A DNA stretch of 64,000 bases from Dugong dugon (lineage: Eukaryota; Chordata; Mammalia; Sirenia; Dugongidae), in contig CM057462.1 in NCBI GenBank assembly GCA_030035585.1, positions 140,146,734 to 140,210,733 of the forward strand, written 5' to 3'. The notes beneath the pieces were generated by a model. That model saw only the letters and a list, made by a program, of their open reading frames with translations, was not told the origin of the DNA and did not search any database. Both the position numbers and the translations under genes were made by a program. Below are positions 34,487 to 47,171 of this stretch, piece after piece (positions within the stretch are counted from its first letter, which is position 1; each line of letters starts with the position of its first letter).

Positions 34487-35584
34487 ATGTACATTAAAGA
34501 AGGGACTAGAACATGAGTAAGAAGTGTTCTTTAATCTTTGCATTGTACACATACTGAGAATTTTTGCATACCTGCAACTTTGTAATAGCTCTGTTAAGGA
34601 ATCAAGGAAAATCTCACTCAGAGTCCTAAATGAGAAATGAAAACTTATAAATCGATGTCCTTACTGTCAAACATCTCAGGTATAATGCGATTTCAGGGAG
34701 AAAAGAAGGGATCAGTTCATGGGCATGGAAATCTTTGTGGACATCACTGATTAGATGCTGAAAGAGTCTCAAGTTCTATGCAACAATATAAAACAACTGA
34801 AGGAGAGGTGAACTATTCCAGCACATTAAATATCTATTTCTTAATATTATACTGAAGAGAAATAAACACAGTATTGTCTAAGATTTCTGAAGTTTTGACT
34901 TAGTCATTTATTAAGAAAATAAATAAAACATCTTATTTATGAAGTTTCCCTGCCAAAGATACAATAATAACTCCTGTGATAACAGACTAAACTGGTTTTA
35001 AATTTCTCATCATCAACACTGTATTCTAAACAGAAAGGAAAAAAATCTTCAAAATTCTGAAGAAACCTAATTTTAAACCTAAATGTCTGTAACTAGACAA
35101 TCCATCTAATAAGATGAAAATATATATATATGTATATATATACATAAAGGCATTTTTAAGTTTCACCAAATCTGGAAAATGTTTCCTCTTATTCACCTTT
35201 TCTGAAGCAGTTACTTAAAGATGCACTCTAGTAAAAAGAGAAGGAGAGAAAAACAATAAATTGGAAGCCACATAATCCAGGACACAGGAGAGGAAAGTCT
35301 CAGGTTAAAGTCTGTTGGGGAGGTCTAAAGAAAAATCAACACACATTAGAGCAGTAGGTTGTAGGAACTGGTTTTAGGAAACAAGTAAGAAATTAATTTC
35401 ATGCAACAAATAGTATAATTGCGAAAATGTATAATGTGGTGTTTTTGGTGAAGATACTATTTTCTTAAACAGTAATAAAAGAAGCACAATTAGAAATGTA
35501 AGTAAAACAACATTCAAGAAAATTAAACTTTAAATATGAAGAAACCAAAATGTCACAAAAATTTTTTAACAATTATTGGAGCAT
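34487..35584. other. AT-rich sequence with a TA-rich microsatellite
   Basis: No gene or repeat family seen. An interrupted (TA)n run lies at about 35119-35143. Confidence 0.6.
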
Positions 35585-35599
35585 AAGAAAAGTGAATAT

Positions 35600-36949
35600 G
35601 GGGGAGGGGCCAAGATGACGGAATAGTCAGACGCTTCCGGTGGACATTCTTACAACAAAGACCCCAAAAAACAAGTGAATTGATTATATATGATAATCTG
35701 GGATCCCTGAACATCAAAGGCAGAGTTGAAGAACCAGACTGAGCGGCAGGGGGAGGGAGAGATGGTTCTAAAGCAGTCAGACCTGACTTGGTGAGAGCCT
35801 GAACCCTTCAGGCCTACGCAGCTCGTGGGTGAGCAGTGAGGCAGGCAAGCTGCCATACTCTGGAAGCACGTCTTCTGCACCAGGAGACACCCAGATCCAG
35901 GGAGTTTACACTGTCACCCAGAACCAGTAAGAAGCAGCCCTCCATAAATGATAAGTACTTGCATATGGCCTACCACATGGATCAAAGACACCCCCCTTAG
36001 GGAAAAACCTTCCTCCCATTTACCTCTCTGCTCCCTGCTCTGCACTGGGTCCCAGTACAGCTTCAGCAATTGCCGAGTCTCCTGGGCCAGAAGTAGGATC
36101 CATCACATGCCTGGAGCCATTTTTCTTGCCTTAGAGCGTGAACAAATTAACAAACTGAAAAAAATAAACTGTCAGCTCCGTTAAGCCAGAAACCCAGAGC
36201 ACACACAGCTCCTTTGTCTAGGCACAGGCATAAGAGATCAATGGACCTTGAGTGCCTTTCCCCCTGCATAGACTTGTGTGGGCCCATCTCAACAGGGTAG
36301 GTCCTCACTACCAAAGCACAACAGGGTATGTACCAGAAGCCTAACTTCAACTGTTTCAGTTGTGAAGTGGCAGGTCCTTGACATTTGAACCTACCCACAT
36401 CAGGGGACTTAGGACTGGTGGCTCCAACCACCCCACCTAACCACCTGTGATAGGGGCCCATGAATAAGAGGTGCCCCCCAGTCCTCACATCCAACAGCAT
36501 TAGGTGCTCATAGTCCGGCTGCAAAACCCAACCACCTATGCTCCCTAGGGAACAGGGGCACACCTTCCTCCTGGATGCTGGGGGCTGGCCGTCAGCCCCT
36601 TGCCTTCCTCAGAGTGTGTCTCCCTGCTGCAGCCAGATGCCTGTGCCAACACCAATCACCCATGCCTGTCCAGGACTGTAAGTGAGAGCCTACACCACAC
36701 ACTTGGTGACTATCTAGGTCGGCACCTAAGCTGAATCCATACAGGAGGACTGGGCGGACTCCTGAGCTCACATACTTAGTAGCAGATCTAACCGCCTGGT
36801 GACAAGACATTAGACCTTCAAAGGTGCCAATAATCAAACTAGCTCATACGAACAGCTTATTTGGGCATATCAAAAAAAAAAAAAAAAAAAAAACAAGAAT
36901 CTAGGACACAGTAAGCAAACATAAAATAAATAAATATAATAACTTATTG
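35600..36949 (+). promoter_or_regulatory. L1 'B' 5' UTR
   Basis: A 1,350-bp leader, more than twice the length of that of L1 'A' and with little obvious similarity beyond the first 20 bases. CCAAGATGAC at about 35609-35618 is a YY1-core-like start with one change (GATGGC to GATGAC). A 22-base oligo(A) at about 36871-36892 precedes the ORF1 start. Open minus-strand frames (for example 36147-36563) carry no recognised domain. Confidence 0.65.
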
Positions 36950-37926
36950 ATGGCTCAGAGACAACAGTAAATATCAAATCACATAAACAGGCAATGCATG
37001 ATGGCTTCAGCAAGCTCTCAAAATAATCTAGATATTTCCAGAGGAGGAAAATTTCCTGGAAATACCAGAGGCAGAATACAAAAGATTCATATATAGAACT
37101 CTTCAGGAAATTAATCAAAATGCAGAGCATGCAATAGAGGAAATTAAAAAGATTACAGAAGAGCATAATGACAAATTTAACAGGCTGCAAGAATACATAG
37201 AGAGACAGCAATCAGAAATCCAGAAGATTAATGATAAAATTTCAGAATTAGACAACTCAGCAGAAAGTCATAGGAGCAGAATTGAGGCAGTGGAAGTCAG
37301 AATGAGTGAGACTGAAGATAAATCACTTGACACCAACGTATTTGATGAGAAATCAGATAAAAGGATAAAAAAAATGAAGAAATCCTAAGAATTACGTGCG
37401 ACTCTATTGAGAGGAATAACCTATGAGTGATGGGAGTACAAGAACAGGGGGGATAACAGAAAATACAGAAAGAACTGCTGAAGATTTGTTGGCAGAAAAC
37501 TTCCCTGATATCTTGAAAGATGACAAGATACCTATCCAAGATGTTCATCGAATTCCACATAAAGTAGATCCCAAAAGAAAGTAACCAAGACATATTGTAA
37601 TCAAACTTGCCAAAACCAAAGATAAAGAGAGAATTTTAAGAGTGGCTAGGGATAAATGAAAAGTCATCTACAAAGGAGAGACAATTAGAATAAGCTCAGA
37701 CTACTCAGCAGAAACCATACAGGCAAGAAGACAATGGGATGGCATATGTAAAGCCTTAAAGGAAAATAACTGCCAGCCAAGAATTGGATATCCAGCAAAA
37801 CTGTCTCTCAAATATGATGGCAAAATTAAGGCATTTCCAGATAAACAGAAGTTTAGGGAAATTGCAAAAACCAAACCAAAATTACAAAAAATACTGAATG
37901 GATTCCTGTGGTTAGAAAATCAGTAA
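36950..37926 (+). pseudogene. L1 'B' ORF1, degenerate
   Basis: Homologous to L1 'A' ORF1. It starts ATGGCTCAGAGACAACAG and then meets a TAA at codon 7. The coiled-coil region is recognisable at 37100-37330 (repeated GAAATTAA, CAGAAATC words). The CCTATGAGTGATGGGAGTAC site (near 37420) has TGA where arginine is expected. Further stops lie near 37583 and 37659. The C-terminal domain AGACAATGGGATGGCATATG is readable near 37730. No functional protein is possible. Confidence 0.9.
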
Positions 37927-38376
37927 CATCAGATAACAACCCAAAACTGGAACACAGGACAGAGCAATCAGATATCAACCAATAGGGAAGTCACAAAAGT
38001 AAATCAAAGCTAAAACACTGAAAATAGGGAAAGAGGTGTCAATATGCAAAATATGACAACATTAAAACAAAAGAGAGGGACTTAAAAAATGTAGACATAG
38101 ATTTTTAATATGGAGAGGAAATCAAGGCAATATAAAGAAATAAAAGCTGGTATAAACTTAGAGTAATAGGGGTAAATATTAACGTAACCACAAAGGAAAC
38201 TAATAACCCTGCAAGTGAAAATAAAAAACTAGAAAAATATGGAGAATCAGCAAACACAAAATCAACAACGAGAAAGAGGAAAAGAAAACACATGAAAAAA
38301 ATGACTCAGCACAAAAAATTAAGTGGAACAGAGAAACTGTGAACAACACACACACACACACACAAAAAAAATCAAA

Positions 38377-41300
38377 ATGACAACACTAAAGTCATACCTA
38401 TCAATAATTACACTGAATGTAAATGGACTAAATGCACCAATAAAGAGACAGAGAGTGGCAGATTGGATAAAAAAGCTTGATCCATCTATCTATATGCTGC
38501 CTACAAGAGACACACCTTAGGCTTAAAGACACAAACAGGCTAAAACTCAAAGGATGGAAAAAAATATATCAAGCAAAGCACACTCAAAAAAAGAGCAGGA
38601 GTGGCAATATTAATCTCTGACAAAATAGAATTTAAAGTAAAATCCACCACAAAGGATAAGGAAGGACATTATATAATGATTAAAGGGTCAATACACCAGG
38701 AAGACATAACAGTAATAAATATTTACACACCCGACAGGGCTCCAAAATACATAAAACAAACTCTAACAGCACTGAAAAGAGAGATAGACAGGTCCAAAAT
38801 AGTAGTAGGAGACTTCAACACACCACTTTCGGTGAAGGACAGACTATCCAGAAAGTTCAACAAAGACACCGAAGAGCTAAATGCTACAATCAACAAACTT
38901 GATCTCATAGACATATATTGAACACTGCACCCAAAAGCAGCCAAATATACTTTCTTTTCCAACGCACATGGAACATTCTCCAGAACAGACCACATATTAG
39001 GCCATAAAGCAAGCCTTAACAAAATCCAAAGCATTGAAATACTACAAAGCATCTTTTCTGACCGTTAAGCCATAAAAGTAGAAATCAGCAATGCAAAAAA
39101 AGCAAGGGAAAAAAATAAAATACATGGAAACTGAACAACACCTTGCTCAAAAAGTTCTGGGTTATAGAAGAAATTAAGGATGGAATAAAGAAATTCATAG
39201 ACTCAAACAAAAATGAAAACACATCCTACCAGAACTTTTGGGACACAGCAAAAGCAGTGCTCAGAGGTCAGTTTATAGCAATAAATGCACATGTCCAAAA
39301 AGAAGAAAGGGCTATAATCAAAACATTAACCCTACAACTGGAACAAGTAGAAAGGGAGCAGCAAAAGAAGCCCACAGGCACCAGAAGAAAGGAAATAATA
39401 AGGATAAGAGAAGAATTAAATGAAATAGAGAATAGGAAAACAATTGAAACAGTTAACAAGACCAAAAACTGGTTCTTTGAAAAGATCAACAAAACTGATA
39501 AACCATTGGCCAAACTGACAACAGAAAAACAGGAGAGGAAGCAGATAACCGCTATAAGAAATGAGATGGGTGATATCACAACAGACTCAAATTAAATTAA
39601 AAGAATCATAACAGAATACTATGAAAAATTGTACTCTAACAAATTTGAAAACCTATGGAAAATGGACAAATATCTAGAAATTCACTACCTATCTAAACTA
39701 ACACAAACAGAGGTAGAACAACTAAAAAAACCAGTATAAAAAGAAGAGATTGAAAAGGTAATTAAAACACACCCAGCTGAAAAAAAGCCCTGGCCCAATT
39801 GCTTCACTGGAGAATTCTACCAAACTTTCAGAGAAGAGTGAACACCACTACCACTAAAGGTATTTCAGAGCATAGAAATGGATGGAATACTCCCACACTC
39901 ATTCTACGAAGCCAACATAACCCTGATAACAAAACCAAGTAAAGACACCACAAAAAAAGAAAATTACAGACAAGAACCACATGATTTTATCAACTGATGC
40001 AGAAAAGGCATTTGACAAAGTCCAACACCCATTCATGATAAAAATTCTCAACAAAATAGGAGTGGAAGGGAAATTCCTCAATGTAATTAAGGGTATTTAT
40101 ACAAAAACAACAGCCAACAGCATCCTAAAAAGTGAGAGTTTGAAAGCATTCCTCTTGAGAACAGGAACCAGACAAGGATGCCCTTTATCACAACTCTTAT
40201 TCAACATTGTGTTGGAGGTCCTAGCCAGAGCAATTAGTCTAGAAAAAGGAATAAAGGACATCCAAATTGGTAGGGAAGAAGTCAAAGTATCTCTATTTGC
40301 AGGTGATATGATCTTCTACAAAGAAAACCCCAAAGAATCCACAAGCAAACTACTGGATGTAATAGAAGATTTCAGCAAAGTAGCAAGATACAAGACAAAC
40401 ATACAAAAATCAATTGGATTCATTTACACCAAAAAAGAGAACCTCGAAGAGGAAATCACCAAGTCAATACCATTTACAATAGCCCTCAAGAAGATGAAAT
40501 ACATATGAATAAATGTAACCAGAGACATAAAAGATGTATACAATGGAAACTACAAGACACTACTGCAAGAAACCAAAAGAGACCTGCATAAGTAGAAAAA
40601 CATACCTTGCTCATGGATAGGTAGACTCAACATTGTGAAAATGTCAATTCTATCCAAAGTGATCTACAGCTACAATGCAATCCCAATCCAAATTCCACCA
40701 GCATTTCTAATGAGATGGAGAAACAAATCACCAACTTCATATGGAAACGGAAGAGGCCCCAGATAAGTAAAGCAGTACTCAAGAAGAAGAACAAAGTGAG
40801 AGGCCTCACGCTACCTGATTTTAGAACCTATTATACCTCCACGGTAATCAAAACAGCCTGATACTGGTACAACAATAGATGCATAGACCAATGGAACAGA
40901 ATTGAGAATCCAGACATAAATCCATCCACCTATGAGCAGCTGATATTTGACAAAGGCCCAAAGTCCATTAATTGGGGAAAAGACAGTCTCTTTAACAAAT
41001 GGTGCTGGCATAACTGGATATCGATCTGCAAAAAATTGAAACAAGACCCATACCTCACACCATGCACAAAAACTAACTCAAAATGGATCAAAGACTTAAA
41101 TCTAAAATCAAAAATGATAAAGATCGTGGAAGAAAAAATAGGGACAATGCTAGGAGCCCTAATACATGGCATAAACACAATATGAACCATAAGTAACAAC
41201 ACACAAGCACTAGAAGAGAGACTAGATAAATGAAAGCTCCTAAAAATAAAACACTTATGCTTATCAAAAGACTTCACCAAAAGAGTAAAAAGACAACCTA

Positions 41301-42017
41301 GAGACTGGGAAAAAAATGTTGGCTATGACAAATCGATCATCATCTAAACTCTAAAATCTACATGATACTGCAAAACCTCAATAATAAAAAGACAAATAAC
41401 CCATTTAAAAAATGGGCAAAGGATATGAACAGGCACTTTGCCAAAGAAGACATTCAGGTGGCAAACAGACACACGAAGAAATGCTCACGATCATTAGCCA
41501 TTAGAGAAATGCAGATCAAAACTAAAATGAGATATCATCTCACCCCAACAATGCTAGCATGAATCCCAAAACCACAAAATAATAAATGCTAGAGATGTTG
41601 TGGAGAGACTGGAACACCTTATACACTGTTGGTGGGAATGTAAAATGGTACAACCACTTTGGAAATCGATTTGGTACTTCCTTAAAAAGCTAGAAATAGA
41701 AGTACCATAGCATCCAGCTATCCTGCTCCTTGGAATATATCCTAGAGAAATAAGAACCGTCACATGAATAGATATATGCACACCCATGTTGATTGCATCA
41801 CTGTTCACAATAGCAAAAAGATAGAAACAACGTAGGTGCCCATCAACCGATAAATGGATAAACAAATTATTGTTTATCCACACAACGGACTACTACACAA
41901 TGATAAAGAACAACGATGAAGCCGTGAAACATAACATGGAGGAAGCTGGAGGGCATTACGCTGAGTGAATTTAGTCAGTCACAGAAGGACAAATATTGTA
42001 TATGACCACTATTATAA
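38377..42017 (+). pseudogene. L1 'B' ORF2, degenerate, catalytic motif changed
   Basis: Endonuclease pieces: 38377-38520 (SYLSIITLNVNGLNAP) and 38601-38921 (MAILISDKIEFK, VGDFNTPLS). Linker: 39143-39595. Reverse transcriptase: 39981-40508 with [23 protein letters not shown] and FAGD (40296-40307) in place of the catalytic FADD. About 180 bp present in L1 'A' (30160-30340) is missing at about 39970. This accounts for the span of 3,641 bp against 3,821. The C-terminal cysteine segment lies near 41610-41660. Stops and frame changes are frequent. Confidence 0.93.
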
Positions 42018-42949
42018 GAACTCAAGAAAAGGTTTAAACACAGAAGAAAACCTTCTTTGATGGTTGCGAGGGTGGGGAGGGAGGGTGAGGGTTATTTACT
42101 AACTAGATAGTAGATAAGAATTATCTTAGGTGAAGGGAAGGACAGCACACACTACAAGGGAAGTCAGTAAAACTGGACTAAACCAAAGCTAAGAAGTTAC
42201 CTGAATACAATCAAACACTTTGACTGACAGAGTAGCAGGATAGGGGTCTGGGGACCATGCTTTCAGGGAACATCTAGGTCAATTGGCATAACAAAGCTCA
42301 TTAAAAAAATGTTCTGCATCCTACTCTGGTGAGTGGCGTCTGGGTTTTAAAGCTTGCAAGCGGCCATCTAAGATGTATCAATTGGTCCCAACTACCTGCA
42401 GTAAAGGAGAAGTATTAGCCCAAGAGACACAAAGGGTCACATAAACCAGAGACTTCATCAGCCTGAGACCAGAAGAACTAGATGCTGCCCAGCTACCACC
42501 AATAACTGCCCTGACAGGGAACACAACAGAGACTCCCGAATGGAGCAGGAGAAAGGTGGGGTGCAGAACTCAAATTCTAGTAAGAAGACCAGCCTTAATT
42601 GTCTGACTGAGACTGGAGGAACCCCGGCAAGCATGGCCCCTGGCTTCCGTATCAGCCCAGAACTAAAACCATTTTGAGGCCAACTCTTCAGACAGGGATT
42701 GGACTGGACTGTGGGACATAAAGTGATACTCATGAGGAGTGTGCCCGTTAGCTCAAATAGATACAAGAGACTAAACGGGCAGCTTCTGTCCGGAGGTGAG
42801 ATGGGAAGGCAGAGAGTTTTAGGAGCTGGTTGAATGGACATGGGGAATCAGGGGTGGAAAGGAGCATTGTGCTGTCACAGTATGGGGAGAGCAATTAGAG
42901 TCACACAACAATGTATGTATAAATTTTTGTATGGGAAAAAACTAAAAAA
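42018..42949 (+). other. L1 'B' 3' UTR
   Basis: It contains GGTTGCGAGGGTGGGGAGGG (polypurine, 42062 onward) and ends in TAAATTTTTGTATGGGAAAA. The same 3' UTR type is found at 1078-1946, 2199-3200 (minus) and 24632-25143, so this was a prolific L1 lineage here. The last segment with AGTACAATAAAAT seen in the copy at 1078 is missing. Confidence 0.85.
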
Positions 42950-42964
42950 AAGAAAAGTGAATAT

Positions 42965-45529
42965 ATATTTGACCTTGATTTTTAATAAATTCTCTCTTGA
43001 GTGGTCAACAGCAATTGCATTTGCTACATATCGAAGGGACCATTATCATTTACATAGTAGAAGATTCCCACAGCAATAATAATAGATTTTGGTAAATAAT
43101 TGGTGTTAATTATTATAATGGAAAATCATGAAAGAGTATTAGGATTAATAGCAGAATTCCATTTTATCAGTTTAGCCATATGAAGATATTGTTGGCAAAT
43201 GTTGGTTGATAAGAGTAAAGGAGGAGACATAGAAGGAAGCACCGCACAGAAATATGTAGAATGATGAACCAAGAAACGTGGCCTATGATAAAAGGAACAA
43301 CAAAATAAAATTAAATAGAATATTAAATTCTAAAGATAACTCTTAGAAGAATTAAAAAAAAAACAATGTAACTATCAAAATTGGCGATGTTGGCAGAAGA
43401 GGGCAGCAGATATGAAAAGTGATTCAAAATAACTAAATCCTCATCTATTAATGAGAAAGTCAACAAACAATGTTCAAATTGACCAATCAAGAAATAGTTA
43501 TTAAACATATTCTTTAGACTGTATAAGAACTGAAATAAAAACTAATAAGAACAGTTGACCTTGGGAATTGGATGGGTGGGAAGAATGAGATGAAAGACAG
43601 CCTTGTTTCATTTCAAGCCTTTTTGTTCGTTTTTTAACAAACTTATGAACCACTTTTATATATTTTTCATTCATTTTTAAATGTTTCCACTTGAAAATGT
43701 TTAATATTTCGATTTTAAAATTAATGAAAACAGGCAAAAGGAAAAAAAAATCATGGTAAATGATGCTGCTGAATTCTCACAAACGAAAGCAAACATTGGA
43801 ACATTAGGCTATAATATTCATCATGGAAGCCAGGCATACTAAAAATGTTTCTACAAATTTATAACACTTTCAGAGAATAGTTTCAGATTGAAATGATAAA
43901 TTTTATTCAGTGCACAAATACATACATTGAGCATTTTACATATAGGTACAGTGGAGATTTTTGAAAATAACTTTAAAGACTAAAAGAAAAGCTCAGAAAA
44001 ATATGTTTCCTGACATAGTTCTTATTTTGTGATATAATTAATGCAGAAAATTCCTTGTACTTTAATCTCTGCTTATTTTTTATTTCTATTTCTTGCAGAA
44101 GGGAATAATTGTAAATAAACAACATTCATAAATATACAAAGATGTGGGGGAAAAAAATTCCAAGTTCTTGTGCATGAAATATACATGCTGAATAACTAGA
44201 ATTAAATCTTCTTTAAAGGAAAAATTTTAGGCAATGGAAGCTTGCAGTAGTAACTTATACTCAGCAATTTATGAGTTCATTATTGAATTCATTATTTGGT
44301 GAACAAAATCCATACTTATTATAGGAATCTTTATATTCATTCTTATTTAATAAATTTGGAAGGGAGAGTACATCGATACATTGTGATATCAACCAGGAAG
44401 GATCTTTTAAAATAGATTTTATTCTAAGAGGTATTCCCTGCATATTTTATTTCAATTGTGTAAACATTTCTTGAGACTGAAACTTCATCAGCATTTTTAC
44501 TAGTTTCAGTTTTAGGTGTAGCTAGGTAAAATTTTCTAAATATCAATTTTTCTTTAGTATACATTGTTCAAGTTGTCTTTCTTCTTATTCATGAAAAACG
44601 AGGCTATTCAGCATCTCTTCCTTTGGAGGAAGAATTTATTATCAGAAAGAAGAGGGGGAAAACAGAGCTAGGCTTTGGATTTAGAAAGCCTAGGCTGTGG
44701 TATAATAAGAAAGAAAGGAATCAGGACATAGACGATAGGTTTAAAAGGATAACAACAACCAAATGCAAACTACTGCCCTCTTCTCTTTACTCCCACAAAA
44801 ATTTAGGCAAGAAAATAAAGAATTCTCCCAAGTTTGGGATGAGAAAGGCCCTTTTGAAAAACAAGCGGTACAAGCTTAGATGCTTGTATGTCACTAATTA
44901 AAATATTCTACTTCTTGTCCCAAGATCTCAACCAAATCCAAGGGAAAGGAACTAGAGATAGATTTGGAGTAATCAGCTGTGATCATTGATTTATTTTTTA
45001 TTAAAATTCTATGTTTGTTACTATGAAGAGTTATTTCATGATATACTCATTCCCATTACTGATGAACCTAACTTAATTCCTTGAATCTAAAAGTAATTTT
45101 GTCATATTTTAAAGTTTTCTGATATATCAGGAGTATATGATAATAAAATTATTGACAGCCCTGATAACCATTGGTAGGTATCTTGTAGTTGTTAAGAAAT
45201 CAATGTGGAATAGTGCTAATACTTGACTCTTTGTGTGGGAAAAACAATATGACAATGAAGAGGTGGGAACTTAATAAATACCCTTATATGATAGGGTCAT
45301 TAAAATTTCACTTATAGAACGAGGGTCTTTGATTTTCTGTCAGAACTTCTTGCAAATATTTTCCTCTTCTGGTAAGTTTGTTGTATTAAACTTCAAACAA
45401 TTTTAAGAAACCATTTTTGCACAGAGGGCATGTCAGGGAAATCATATTAATTTTGGAAATATTTGCTACACGAAGCCATCTTTCAAATATAGAACTACTT
45501 ATGATCTTTCAAGTTTTAGAATTCAATTA
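42965..45529. other. AT-rich sequence, no gene or repeat recognised
   Basis: About 2.6 kb. A plus-strand frame at 44623-44901 (92 residues) is Lys/Arg-rich but matches nothing I know and has no supporting signals. The rest has no long frames. Confidence 0.55.
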
Positions 45530-45660
45530 TATGTGTACATATTAACTCATTTCATTCTTAAAATGACTCCACAAAATATATACCATTATTATTATCAGTT
45601 TACACAACAGGAAAATTGAGTCTCACAGAAGTTGTTCATAGGTTTGCAGATTGGAAATGG
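45530..45660 (+). mobile_element. MIR SINE, core region
   Basis: TTAACTCATTTCATTCTTAA, CATTATTATTATCAGTTTAC and AACAGGAAAATTGAGTCTCA follow the MIR pattern (loss of ends, about 30% divergence by eye from the remembered consensus). It is an old, mammal-wide tRNA-derived SINE. Confidence 0.7.
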
Positions 45661-45709
45661 AAATAGTTTCTTTCTTTTTCCTATCCTTTTCTGATTATCT
45701 TCTATTTGC

Positions 45710-45880
45710 TAGGCACTGGAAGCGGGTAAGCGTTAGGCTGCTAACCAAAAGGTCAGCAGTTCGAATCCACCAGGCGCTCCTTGGAAACCCTATAGGGCAG
45801 TTCTACTCTATCATGTAAGGGTCACTATGAGTCAGAATCAACTGGACGGCAATGGGTTTATTTTTTGTTTGTTTGTTTTC
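45710..45880 (+). mobile_element. AfroSINE, short form
   Basis: The head is altered (TAGGCACTGGAAGCGGGTAA). The body is close to the family (GGTCAGCAGTTCGAATCCAC, GGAAACCCTATAGGGCAGTT). The tail has GACGGCAATGGGTTTATTTT and then GTTT repeats. Confidence 0.92.
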
Positions 45881-45984
45881 CATTGGAATACAAAGTGAAT
45901 AAGATGCAGTTTCCTATCATCCCTGCCCCAGAAAGCACTTTCAATTAATTGAAAGATTGTGTCTTTTCTATAATCTAGAAGAGC

Positions 45985-46139
45985 AGGAACCCACTAGCCT
46001 TGAGTCGATTCCAACTCATAGCAGCCCTATAGGGTTTCCAAGGCTGTAAATCTCTACAGAAGCAGACTGCCACATCTTTCTCCCATGGAGCTGCTGGTGG
46101 TTTTGAACCACCAACCTTTTGGTTAGCAGTTGCTCACTT
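45985..46139 (-). mobile_element. AfroSINE, long form, minus strand, head missing
   Basis: The complement of the long-form module (CTGCCACATCTTTCTCCCAT) is present. The copy stops after GGTTAGCAGTTGCTCA, so the tRNA-like start is missing. It faces the plus-strand copy about 105 bp to its left. Confidence 0.88.
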
Positions 46140-46967
46140 TAGAGAGCAAGACAGGTGATGGTAAAAAAGACCAGGAGAAGCACCAAAGTACCAATTAAGA
46201 AAGTCAAACGTCCAGGGACTTAATCACTTTACTCTTGGGTTATTGCTTGTGTCCTGTAGTTCCCAGTCTGTTATAAACTTCAGACTAGAAAGGCAGCAGT
46301 GCTGTAATGCCTGCCTATCTAATGATACATAATTGAATCAAGCTTCTAGGCTCCCATCTGGAGGTTTTGTGCTTGGGGAAAGTGATTCCAACATCACTAT
46401 TCTCCCCATGGTTTGTTACAGCCCTCCTGCCCTCTAATCCATATGCTTTAGACAATCTTAAAGGCTGCATTCAAAATTAGACCACAGACTTCAAGTTCCT
46501 CATCTCTTTTCTAAATCATAAACTTTTGCTTACTGACACTTTTGAGAGAAGAGAGTCTGAGTCAAAGGACATATAAGTAAATTTCAATGAGAAAGACTGA
46601 ACGTTGAACAACAAATAGGGAGAAACCATCATGGAGAGTTCCTCCCATGCTTTCTCAAATGACTGAGTATTCTTGACACTGGTGTGCTTGTCCAGACACC
46701 TCCAGGGATCACGTGATCAAGTTAATATTGATGAAAACTTATTAGAATCATTTTCCAATTCAATGTAACCGTTCTGCTATTGCCCCACTGAGTCTTGTAC
46801 AACCATTCTTGTATGCTGTCATATTTTTTCACCCAAGCAAAGATAAGCTTCTTCTCTGAAAAAAAAAAAAAAAATGAGCATTTTAAAGTCCTTTCAAAAA
46901 GTCCGCCACAGTTTCTTTTCAGCTTTAACTAGTGCACAGTTTCTTAGTCCTGGTAAAAATGTATTCA
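46140..46967. other. Sequence with nothing recognised
   Basis: No supported gene or repeat. Oligo(A) lies at about 46859-46874. Confidence 0.55.
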
Positions 46968-47171
46968 CCAACCAGTTTCTGTCAAGCTGATTCCAACTCA
47001 TGGCAACCCCATGTGTATCAGAGTAGAATTGTGTTTCGTAGGGTTTTCACTGGCTGATTTTTCAGAAGTAGATCGCCAGTCCTTTCTTCCAAGGTGCTTC
47101 TGGGTAGACTTGAACCTCCAACCTTTCAGTTAGCAGCAGAGCTTAATAACCATGTGCACCACCCAGGGATT
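46968..47171 (-). mobile_element. AfroSINE, third structural variant, minus strand
   Basis: It shares the TGGCTGATTTTTCAGAAGTA and AGATCGCCAGTCC-type module with 16420-16620, and ends GTGCACCACCCAGGGATTCT. The complement of the A-box end is TGCACCACCC rather than TGCACCACCAGGG. Confidence 0.9.

Larger units (their letters stand above)
35585..42964 (+). mobile_element. Full-length LINE-1 'B' with perfect 15-bp target-site duplication
   Basis: 35600-42949 (about 7.35 kb) is flanked by identical AAGAAAAGTGAATAT at 35585-35599 and 42950-42964. The order is 5' UTR (35600-36949), ORF1 (36950-37926), spacer with a (CA)n run (38345-38363), ORF2 (38377-42017) and 3' UTR. It starts GGGGGAGGGGCCAAGATGAC, close to the start of human L1. 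The body is much more decayed than L1 'A', with many stops, although its target duplication is unbroken. Confidence 0.97.

Noticed and set aside
36147..36563. 138-residue minus-strand frame
   Set aside because: It lies in the L1 'B' 5' UTR on the opposite strand and has no domain.
44623..44901. 92-residue Lys/Arg-rich frame, considered as a small gene or ribosomal-protein pseudogene
   Set aside because: No similarity that I recognise, no poly(A) tail, no target duplication and no neighbouring exon signals.
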